Below, piece after piece: positions 1-9,000 of a DNA stretch of 64,000 nt. Location: positions 1-64,000 of the forward strand of contig NZ_QTJV01000020.1 of assembly GCF_003412465.1 (NCBI RefSeq), in the 5' to 3' direction. A model generated the notes under the pieces. It did no database searches. It was not told the DNA's origin and saw nothing but the letters and a program-made list of their open reading frames with translations. How positions within the stretch are numbered: position 1 is the stretch's first letter; every line of letters starts with the position of its first letter. The stretch is from Chitinophaga silvisoli. Lineage in GTDB: Bacteria > Bacteroidota > Bacteroidia > Chitinophagales > Chitinophagaceae. The translations under genes were made by a program, and so were the position numbers.

Positions 1-37
1 GATGTAGAATTCTTTCTGTTCAGGTTATCTAAAATCT

Positions 38-217
38 ATGCTTAACGAACAAATCCCCCAAGAATTCAACTTGATCCGCTTTTACTTTATTGATCAATTC
101 GGCAAGTTTACGCCCTACTTTTTGGTTTTTGTTTTAATTTTTGGTACCAAAGTTATGCTGGCCATCTTCCATTTATTTTACTCATTGTTATTGTTTAAAT
201 TATCTTTTGAAGAGTAA
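38..217 (+). CDS. possible 59-aa small membrane protein
   Basis: An ATG at 38 opens a 59-codon frame ending at TAA 215-217. A stop in the same frame at 5-7 means it is not the tail of a longer gene. The product has a polar N-terminus (MLNEQIPQEF) and then a strongly hydrophobic stretch rich in Phe, Leu and Val (about residues 27-54) that could form one or two membrane segments. I recognise no family. AT-rich DNA easily yields Phe/Leu-rich open frames by chance, so it may not be a gene. If real, it could be a small orphan or immunity-type membrane protein at the edge of the RHS locus. Confidence 0.22.
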   Translation: MLNEQIPQEFNLIRFYFIDQFGKFTPYFLVFVLIFGTKVMLAIFHLFYSLLLFKLSFEE

Positions 218-876
218 TGTTAATATATTCTCTTTCAAGAATTGCCCATCTTGGTGATATAATGATTGTTGTTTTCATTGATTATTTTATTGTTTGCCCA
301 TTGAAACTTATGAATTGTTGATTAGTTGTATACGGAGTACTTTGGCCATGGATTTGAGTTTGCTTTAACTCTTATATTAGCATCATCTTCTGCATTGTGG
401 TGTGGTATAGCTTGAATCTTTTTACATTTGACAACATTTGACTAATTCCGGTTTCGCAATGTTGTCCTTTATAAATAGTTTTTGTCTGTTGAAGTCTTCG
501 ATTGGTACATTTGTGAAATGTAAAAATTACGTATACGTTTGCGTCGTGTTTTCGAATAGCAGATTGTATTTACCCGTTAGGTATTACTTCTGATATTTTG
601 ACCAGACCGGGTGTCCGAGAAATTTTTTATCCTTATCCAGGTTTATGTATTAGGTGTGGTAAGCCTAAAATATAAGCCACTTGGGCTTAATTGCCACATT
701 TTTATTTTTAAACTTAGTTTTTACCAGGACAATATTGAATGTTAATGTATTATCAAATGTATAATGATATGGAAAGTACCTTCTCATTTTTTCTGATAGC
801 GGATCTAACCCATGCACCTACTTATCTGTAGCTCAACAAAAAATTTTTGGATGAACAATGGTATCAGAAATTATCA

Positions 877-919
877 GAAGAGGGCTGTTTCTATTCTTAG
901 TGTTGAAACAGCCCTCTTC
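877..919 (-). terminator. perfect 15-bp hairpin downstream of the RHS/immunity operon
   Basis: Arms at 877-891 and 905-919 are perfectly complementary (GAAGAGGGCTGTTTC with its reverse complement), with a 13-nt loop. It lies about 87 nt past the stop of the 205-aa gene read on the minus strand. There is no clean T-run on the minus side, so it may be a 3'-end stabilising hairpin rather than a classical intrinsic terminator. Confidence 0.6.
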
Positions 920-1005
920 AAGTAATAATTTTGATATAATATTTTTCTTTTTCTTTTCAATGAGGCATAGACGATCTACATTTTCAATATAAAATAAGTA
1001 CCTGA

Positions 1006-1623
1006 TCAATTATAGTATCTCTCGTAAGACGAAAGATACATGGATAGAACCTTAGAAATAAAGTTACCACCTGGTAATGTGAAAGGACCAAAATACTTTG
1101 ATAAGAGCACGTTATCGACCTTAAAATGACTAACAATAATCTTTTCTATATTAAGCCCCTTATTATCAACAATTATTTCATTTAACTCCCGTAATTCTAA
1201 TTTAATTCCTTTACTTATACCTACAGATTTCCAATCACCAGCAATCCTTAAAAATCCATAAACATTCACTGTATGATTTTCATTTACTTCTACGATAAAC
1301 TTATATGTTCGTAGCAATTCTCCTAATTTCGTTAATTCAATAACGTAATAATCATTAAAAAAATTAGGATAGGATAATGATACATTCTTCAAAAATGTGA
1401 AACGATCTGAAATTTCGTCAATGCTATCGACTGATAACATTTCCAGATAGTTTAAATAATTTATTGAATCCCGATAATATAATTTAGGATCATCTATTTC
1501 AGATTTTAATTGAGCAGCCATATCAGACAAGGTTCTTTTGTTCCATTTAATGTTTATCTCATCTAAGGATGATGATTGTCCATAAAGGGCCGTGCTAATT
1601 AATAAGGTGAATATCCATCTCAT
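1006..1623 (-). CDS. secreted 205-aa protein, candidate immunity protein of the RHS toxin
   Basis: The product starts with a short Sec-type signal peptide (MRWIFTLLISTALYGQ, cleavage after about residue 16). The rest is a soluble mixed alpha/beta protein with no domain I recognise. Its ATG overlaps the stop of the upstream RHS gene as ATGA (1620-1623), so the two are probably translationally coupled. In polymorphic toxin loci the small gene directly after the toxin-bearing C-terminus usually encodes immunity, and that is the best guess. A signal peptide on an immunity protein would imply protection in the periplasm or at the envelope. Alternatives are a secreted accessory subunit or an orphan protein. 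The hairpin at 877-919 probably ends this transcript. Confidence 0.72.
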   Translation of the reverse strand: MRWIFTLLISTALYGQSSSLDEINIKWNKRTLSDMAAQLKSEIDDPKLYYRDSINYLNYLEMLSVDSIDEISDRFTFLKNVSLSYPNFFNDYYVIELTKLGELLRTYKFIVEVNENHTVNVYGFLRIAGDWKSVGISKGIKLELRELNEIIVDNKGLNIEKIIVSHFKVDNVLLSKYFGPFTLPGGNFISKVLSMYLSSYERYYN

Positions 1624-4600
1624 AAAGATTGCAGTTTAGGAATTTTTTTCATATCTACTGGTTTACGTTTACTTGTTATATCGATGTACGGCTGTGCCCT
1701 TGGAGGTACCCCATTCTCTTTTCTAATCATGGATTCCTTAGGTCTTACACTTAATTCTTCTTTTGGTATTGAGATATTTGTAGGGTTATCCGGATCAACT
1801 ATTCCGTTCATATCCCTTGTGTCTACCAAACCTTTAGAAATTCGTTCAGCATGAAGTAACTCATGCATTAATCCTATATAGGGGGGACGCCCATATGATC
1901 CCGTTTCATCCTTGATCCTATCTCCTGGATCATCAGGATTATACCTGACTGTCGCATCTGTTCCCTTACCAGTTCCTCCATCCAAAGAAGATATTCCGTC
2001 TATACCTGCCCCACGGATAGTATTAACGGTCTCATTTCCTCCTATCTCACTTGTCTCTGTAATGGTAGTTGTACGGTCAGAACTAATAAGATAAGATATC
2101 AAATTATAAGATTCCGATTTGGTATAATGTTTTTCATATCCAATCGTCATACTTATGTGACCATTGATATCCATGGAGAGATTGGCTCCTGTTGTTTTCT
2201 GTAAATCATTAAGCACTCTTTGCTGAAACTCTTGGGTACCTTGAACCACAATATCATTAGGACTCATACCATCAGGATCAATAAACTTAACAGGATTATT
2301 AAACCCATAATTAAACGGAGACATTCGTCTCATTTCTTCAGCTTTTGGATCAACCACATGCCACCTTCCTATCTGGTTGTCATACATCCTAGCTCCATAA
2401 TCATACCACTCTAATCCACCCCCATCTCTAAACTCCTTTGACTGAAGTTCTTTACCATTAAACTTCAACCTATTCTCCAAATAGTTCCCACCCTTCAACG
2501 CATTCGAACTAATCCCTGCCATCGTCAATCCGTAAGGATAATAATGCGACTCCTCCAATAATGGCCCACCATTATGCACAACCAATAAATTATCAAAATA
2601 AACGTTCTCTCCACTTTCATTACTCAGGTAAATATACAGAAACCCAGTTTTTTTAATAGAGAATTTATCTACTGATAATATCTGTAATTCATCCGGACTA
2701 CCTTGTACCTGTTTCACCCCGCTATTCTCATCCACCATATTAAACATATCATCAAAAAGCACATAATTCAGATAGGCTTTAGGTTTATCGGATAAATTCT
2801 CATCCGCATCTTTGCTTTTTAGCTCATCATAATTAGCCGGAGAAAATGAGGCATTTAAAGAAGAACTGGCATTTACTACCCCATGTGCCCCATCAGAAAT
2901 AGTAGAACCACTAAGTGCCTGTACCAACGCCGAAATAATACCTGCACTATTCGTACTTGAAGTATTGGTACCAATGCTTTTATAAAAGGCTTTTACTCCA
3001 AGTTGGATGGTATCACCTGCCATCACCCGCAAAACAATAGAAGGGCCTACCTTTTGACCACTTACCGCATTGAGTTTTGCAACAAACGCATTGGGATTAG
3101 TTGTAGGATCTGCCGGATAACCCACCGGAATACTATCACGGGTGTTTTCAATATTTGCGAATATCGCATTTTCATAGGCACTTTTCCCACTCTCCATGGT
3201 TGCCGCATAAACGCTGGTATCAGTTTGCATACCTAGTACAATACGGGTATTCCCTAAATGGTCTTTCTCAAAATAATCCCATGCATATTTTACAGCTTTC
3301 CCAGAATCATATATCGGCCGAATACGTCCCTCCTCATGAGAAAGGTATTGTAATGTATCCTGTTTGTACACCACTATTCCATCATAATCAGAAACCGTAG
3401 TATCAACAGGTGTAACAGAAATATCAATCACCGTTTTCTTCATTTTGATTCCCGTAGCATTATATTGATATGTAATAGTTCCTTTGTTCGTAAAGGTAAT
3501 CTGCTCCGGTAAGTTCAAATAATTATAAGTTATAGAACTTATTCCTTTATTCAAATCCTGAATCAGATTCCCATTCCCATCATAGGCATAATCATTTTTC
3601 GTGCTGTCACCTCCATTGTTAAAATCTCCCAATTTGGCAGCGGAAGTGTTATAATTATCTTTGACAGCCAATAGTTTGTTACTATTACTCTGGTAGGAAT
3701 ACGTTAATTCATCAATTGTACTGCTGGATGTACCTATAAGGCCCTGCTCTTTTAATGTACTGATATTCCCGTTTGCATCATAGGTGATATTGTTAACAGT
3801 ATAATCTGTTTTGTCCACAGCCCAGGCAGCACCTACTGTTTTTTGCTCATTAAATTGGGCTTTTGTAAGGCGATTAATAGGGTCATAGGTATATCCATAG
3901 GCACGCGGAATACCATTTGAACGGGATTTCCATTTAGTACCTGCGATATTACCATCGTACTGGTTTACGTCAAAGCCATTATCAAAATTTATTTCTTCCC
4001 CAAACCAGTTGCCTGTACTTGTAGAATTGACAAATGCTTTATTAATACCCTGTAACCATCCGCGAATATTATAACTGTATGAAAGTGAATCCAATTGCTT
4101 TTCAGTTCCTGTTACACCTAATCTTTTTCGTTGGAGTTGACCAAGTTCATTGTAAGTATTGACGAATAATGTATTATCTAATTTTGTACTGTCGTTCAGT
4201 CTCTTAACTGTATTGATCAGATGGCCTGCATAATCGTACTTCATCATACTTAGCAGCGTGGTTTGAGGAGTGGCCTTGCTCAAAGGATTTGTATGACTTA
4301 GATAGGTACTTAATATGACACCATTAAAGTTATACAAGGAACTTTGAATATCCTTACCGCCGAAATCATTATCGGAAAGTACCTGGATTGCACGCCCTTC
4401 ATCATCATAATAAGTGGTTGTCATCAACCACTTATCAGTACCGATCACCCTGATTTTACTTCCTGTATGGAGGGTATGGGTATTTGAATTATAGGATGTA
4501 ACGGCCTGACTATAAGGATTATCACCAGGTTGTAGTTTTAATAGATTGCTGTTTACAAAGCTAAGTACGCCATTATAATTGTAATTATCATAGTATGTAT

Positions 4601-6059
4601 AGGTCAGTGGGGTAAGAGCTGATAAAGAGATCGCCGGAACCGGATTGCTCGCTACAGCATTAGTAATACCACCAGCATTGACTAGATAAGCGTCAACTTC
4701 AGCATTGTCAGGTGTAGTAAATTCCTGATCTAATGTAATGGAGTTGGTCGCCCGATATGGGTTGTTTATACTGTTATAAGTAGTCACTACCAGGTCTGCC
4801 GGTAAAGAAGATACATTGATGACAGAAGTGTCATCTAAATTAGTGGTGATACTACATTGCAAGTTATCTCTGGTAGAAGTTGTTGTATAGATGGCAGTTT
4901 CGTAAGCACGATTCATACCGTCGTAAAATGTTGTAAGCCACTCAGGAGTGGATTTTTGCCTTTGCATGGAATCTTGTGTGAAGACGAGCCTGTTTCGACT
5001 GTCATAAGCCATATATATAAGACCGGCGCCGGGAATTTTTTTTGAGATCATACGACCACGTCCATCAAACCGATATTGATAGCAGAGCTCATCAGCCACA
5101 GTTTGAGAGATCGTCCAGGTAGGCATAATGTTTTCAACTGCCAGTGGAGGAATGACGAAACGGAGATTATTCATGTCGTCATAAATATAATAAGTGCTTA
5201 GCCATCCAACATGAGCGGTAGCAGGATTGTCTGTCAACTGTATTTTTCTAAGGATAACATGACCATTTTTGTCTTTATATTCAATGGTTTGGTGACCAGC
5301 TTCGTTAACGACGATATTTTTTATTAACTGCCCAGCTGCATAAATATCTGAAGTTATAGGGATTAGCGCTGAACCTGTTCCATAAACCGTATTACCGGAA
5401 CAGGTGACGCTGCTAATCGAAATTTTCCATATTCGGACGGAATCTGCAAGGGTATTATAACGGTATCGCATCTCTAATGGATGATTTCCTCCATTTTTAG
5501 CCCAGCTGTCACCAGGTGCCCATGTTTTGAGTACTCTATTTAAAGGGGACGCTTCATACTCCGTCTGACTATAATAAACATGTTCATCCGCAATACCCGG
5601 GTTTAAATCAATATCCTGGTAAAAAGATGCCTGTGCAGCAAACGGATCTGATTTAATTTTACCATTATTTGCGCTGTCCTGCTGTTGTACATAAGGCAGA
5701 TATGTATATTGCTCCCTCCCTAGTGAATCATAAACGGTGGAGGTCACAAGGTCATTCCCTTTCGGACTAATTCTTCTTACAACAGTCTGCATTGGTCTAC
5801 CCAATCCATCCAGGTACTGCGTAGTCAGTTTCACGTCACTTGTTGACCTACTGGTATCAAAGATCGCGTTTGGATCTGTCGTAATCATACTCGGTATCCA
5901 TACACGTACAGAACTCGCCTTTAATGTTTTTAAAGCAACTGGTCGTGCTACTGGTATTGCAGCAGTACGTGAAGTACTTACCGGTACCTGCGCCATGCCG
6001 GGAACAATTGTTCCCAGCAGGAAGCTATATAATAAATATATAAATTTTGATTGTCGCAT
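1620..6059 (-). CDS. secreted RHS-repeat protein with C-terminal M91-like zinc metalloprotease toxin
   Basis: The longest frame begins at 6080, but I prefer the ATG at 6059: it sits 4 nt after the upstream stop and begins a normal signal peptide (MRQSKFIYLLYSFLLG...MAQ). Residue numbers here use the long frame (1486 aa). An N-terminal DUF6443-type segment is followed by many YD/RHS repeats, which form the cocoon in this family. The RHS-associated core (YDYGARMYDNQIGRW ... DPDGMSPND) spans about 1226-1276. The last ~210 residues are a separate module containing HELLH (1406-1410), a downstream acidic patch (KEELSVRP) and a segment ending in IRKENGVPPR, a pattern I associate with the M91/NleD zinc-protease family. 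This is a polymorphic toxin architecture without PAAR or VgrG, so export is probably Sec-dependent. The 205-aa gene follows in ATGA overlap. Confidence 0.9.
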   Translation of the reverse strand: MRQSKFIYLLYSFLLGTIVPGMAQVPVSTSRTAAIPVARPVALKTLKASSVRVWIPSMITTDPNAIFDTSRSTSDVKLTTQYLDGLGRPMQTVVRRISPKGNDLVTSTVYDSLGREQYTYLPYVQQQDSANNGKIKSDPFAAQASFYQDIDLNPGIADEHVYYSQTEYEASPLNRVLKTWAPGDSWAKNGGNHPLEMRYRYNTLADSVRIWKISISSVTCSGNTVYGTGSALIPITSDIYAAGQLIKNIVVNEAGHQTIEYKDKNGHVILRKIQLTDNPATAHVGWLSTYYIYDDMNNLRFVIPPLAVENIMPTWTISQTVADELCYQYRFDGRGRMISKKIPGAGLIYMAYDSRNRLVFTQDSMQRQKSTPEWLTTFYDGMNRAYETAIYTTTSTRDNLQCSITTNLDDTSVINVSSLPADLVVTTYNSINNPYRATNSITLDQEFTTPDNAEVDAYLVNAGGITNAVASNPVPAISLSALTPLTYTYYDNYNYNGVLSFVNSNLLKLQPGDNPYSQAVTSYNSNTHTLHTGSKIRVIGTDKWLMTTTYYDDEGRAIQVLSDNDFGGKDIQSSLYNFNGVILSTYLSHTNPLSKATPQTTLLSMMKYDYAGHLINTVKRLNDSTKLDNTLFVNTYNELGQLQRKRLGVTGTEKQLDSLSYSYNIRGWLQGINKAFVNSTSTGNWFGEEINFDNGFDVNQYDGNIAGTKWKSRSNGIPRAYGYTYDPINRLTKAQFNEQKTVGAAWAVDKTDYTVNNITYDANGNISTLKEQGLIGTSSSTIDELTYSYQSNSNKLLAVKDNYNTSAAKLGDFNNGGDSTKNDYAYDGNGNLIQDLNKGISSITYNYLNLPEQITFTNKGTITYQYNATGIKMKKTVIDISVTPVDTTVSDYDGIVVYKQDTLQYLSHEEGRIRPIYDSGKAVKYAWDYFEKDHLGNTRIVLGMQTDTSVYAATMESGKSAYENAIFANIENTRDSIPVGYPADPTTNPNAFVAKLNAVSGQKVGPSIVLRVMAGDTIQLGVKAFYKSIGTNTSSTNSAGIISALVQALSGSTISDGAHGVVNASSSLNASFSPANYDELKSKDADENLSDKPKAYLNYVLFDDMFNMVDENSGVKQVQGSPDELQILSVDKFSIKKTGFLYIYLSNESGENVYFDNLLVVHNGGPLLEESHYYPYGLTMAGISSNALKGGNYLENRLKFNGKELQSKEFRDGGGLEWYDYGARMYDNQIGRWHVVDPKAEEMRRMSPFNYGFNNPVKFIDPDGMSPNDIVVQGTQEFQQRVLNDLQKTTGANLSMDINGHISMTIGYEKHYTKSESYNLISYLISSDRTTTITETSEIGGNETVNTIRGAGIDGISSLDGGTGKGTDATVRYNPDDPGDRIKDETGSYGRPPYIGLMHELLHAERISKGLVDTRDMNGIVDPDNPTNISIPKEELSVRPKESMIRKENGVPPRAQPYIDITSKRKPVDMKKIPKLQSL

Positions 6060-6063
6060 TGAT

Positions 6064-9000
6064 TTAGTTTTTCCAGACAAGGATGAATGTGGTAGGTGAA
6101 ATGCCGGTAAAAGTAGCTACTGTACTGGCTGTAAAAGTCTTTTCAACGCCATTAATACTAGCGGTACAAGATCCCGTTCCGGTTATCATTTGCATGGTGA
6201 TAGTGTAAGTAACACCGGTCGCCACCGTTGTGTAATAAGGCCATACAGTCTTCGCGGTGGTAGCAACTGCTTTTGCACTGGTCGAATTGTTAGTGGCTAC
6301 AATGCTTAATGTTCCAGGATCTGTAGCACCACGTTTCACCACAACCCCAAAATTTTTCCCGGATGGTATGCAGTAACCATACTGGTTAGCAGCAATCGGT
6401 CCCTGTTGATTAGCATAAGCCTGTGCCTGGGCGTTGGCATCAGCCTGGGAGATAGTGGAGGTGTATAAACCTGCGGCTAAAGTGTAAATATATCCTACAC
6501 CCGTAGAATCGCCTGCACAGTTGGTTTTTGTATAAGACCCAGAGCTGGCAGCACTGCTATACACTGTAGGTGCTACAGTAGATAAAACTACATTGATAGT
6601 AGGTGAAACCGCTGTCCATGTTTGACTACCATTGGCTGTAATTGTCTTGGTCGTGTTATTGATAGTGACATATACCTGGGAAGTCGATGCTATAGTTACC
6701 GTATAAGTAGCACCTGTCGGTATCACTGCACATGCTTTCAGAACCTCATCTGTTAGTGGACTGAAGTTTTTCTGATAAACGACAATACCCGTAGTTGAAT
6801 TGGTAACTGTAATACTAAATGGATTCAGATTTCCTGATCCTGATTTTTTGGAGAATAAGAGATTACAAGTCTGGCAAGTTCCATTTGTATTAGCATAGCT
6901 TTGTGCATTGGCATTAGCATATCGCAGCGCCATTGCGTTCGCGGTATCTTTGCTGATCATGGTAGAATCGTGTCTTGCCGCTACAACATAAGTTACATTT
7001 GTACCCACGTAGCCGGAATCACACGCTCTAGCTTTGGTCACCTGTTGTTGATCACTGAAATAGTAGCATATTCCTGATCTGTTTGCCTGAGCGGTTCCGC
7101 TATCCTTTAAAGCAGCCTTTGCTATTGCATTGGCACTATCCAGACTAACTAAAGAAGAGTAGGAGTTAGCCGGGATCGTAGCAGTTATCCATGAACCTTC
7201 TGACCTGGAATCCGTACAGTTAGTTTTTTGGAATCTACCGCTTTGTGCTGTATTATAATAAACACAATATCCTTTCAAATCTGCATAAGCCTGCCCTAAT
7301 GACTGAAACTTTGCCAGCGCTTTTGCATTGGCATCATCCTGGCTTATATAAGAAGTATCCGTCCCTCCGGCCAGCCTATATTCAATAGGACTGGATATTC
7401 CACCATTGGTACATTTAGATGAATAAAAAGTATCTACCAGCTGTTCACTGATATAGTAACTGCAATCACCCATTTTATTGGCATAACTCTGTCCATTCGC
7501 CGTAATGTCAGCCAGTGCTTTTGCATTTGCATCAGCTACACTTATTCGGGAAGCATACCTGCCCGCTTCTACAGCATAGGTAACCACAGAAGTACTTCCG
7601 GATGAACAGGTCTTTGTAAAGTTCTTGCTTTGGTAATCATTATAATACACTGCACCATCACACTGATCAATTTCACCAGCATAGTTGTAACAATACATTT
7701 TTAGGATATTCCTATCCTTATTGCGAATCAATTTCAATCTGTTCAGGCCATCAAATTCATAGTAAAGTGTATGATTCCCTTCATCGGACTTGCTGGTCAT
7801 ACCAATAAGCGGATCGAAGGTATAAGTGCTCATCTGGGATGCTGATGGGCGTAATTTGATATCATCGAACCATACTTTCCCACTGCCATTATTAGTCAGA
7901 CTGATTGTAATATATGGAGTACCTGCAGGAACAGTGTATTCTTTTTCAATGTATACCCATTTACCGGTTTCAGAACTGGAAATATTCGCCATATTAGTAT
8001 AACCAGTACTGGTAGCACTACTTTTTGACAATAAATTAATCGTGGTGGAAGGCCCATTACTATAGATCCATCCTGAGAAACGGAATGTAGTGGCATCTAA
8101 TAGAGATACATATAGCCAGTTTGGATTGATATACGTATTTGCGCCATTAATCAGCCCCGCATATTTACCGGTATGAAAAATAGCGGCATCGCGCGTAATA
8201 CCTGTCCAGGTATTAATGTATTCAAAACCATCATACAATACCTGATTAAGGGCTGCACCGGCAGTCTGGGAAACCGGGTAAGTACCATCAGCGGTCCAGG
8301 TATAAGCAGACGTTATACCCCTATCGTCCCTGATCTGGCGTATGTTCCCATAAGGTCCATAACTTTGGTATGCAATGGTGTTGGCCGGCAGACTGTTATC
8401 GTTACCTAATTGCCAGCTGCTATCTATTTTGGGCGCTATCAGGCTATCGTTAGTTCCCCAGCTGTTGCCAAACAGGGTATGTTTATAACTCAGTAAGTTG
8501 CCATTGGTATAATTCCCCTGCCAGTAAGGTTGACGGATCATGTTCCTGTATACCATACTATTGAGAACGGAAGCATTGCCATCGCTGGAAGAATGTTCTC
8601 CGGGATAATATATCTTAGTTACTATAGTATCGGACTTGCTATTGAGTTTAGTAACAGTTTTTGGATAGTTCTTATCGTTATAGGTGTAATCAACTTTGTT
8701 TTCAAATATGGTTCCATTGTCATCATACTCACGAACAGTGGTAGATGCCAGGTTACGACCTCCGCTTTTTATGGGAATATAGTTGTATCCAAAACTATAA
8801 ATACCAGACTCGTTACCACATAAGTCTATGTAATATATTTTGTCATACATAAGAATGCCTGTATCAACAGAAAGATTATTAATACCATAAGAATTATAAG
8901 TCCATTTAATCAGGTCAAAAGTACTATCAGCGGCGTTGAACCTGAATATTTTTTCATTTGCGAGCAGATCATCTGCTAAAGAGTTGTCAATCCTTTCTTT

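Larger units (their letters stand above)
1..1005. other. AT-rich intergenic region without a confident gene
   Basis: This kilobase is much more AT-rich than the rest of the window and has no open frame of 60 codons or more. It holds one 59-codon membrane-like frame (38-217), a start-less open stretch (517-675), a short hairpin (673-689, TAAGCC/GGCTTA) and the strong inverted repeat at 877-919. It lies just beyond the putative immunity gene of the RHS locus, a position where such loci often keep degraded cassette ends. That reading is inference; no RHS-core remnant was recognised here. Confidence 0.5.

Noticed and set aside
517..675. 52-codon open stretch ending CIRCGKPKI
   Set aside because: No start codon in frame and very AT-rich DNA; may be chance.
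2220..5045. Several plus-strand frames inside the RHS gene
   Set aside because: They are opposite-frame shadows of a strongly repetitive coding sequence.
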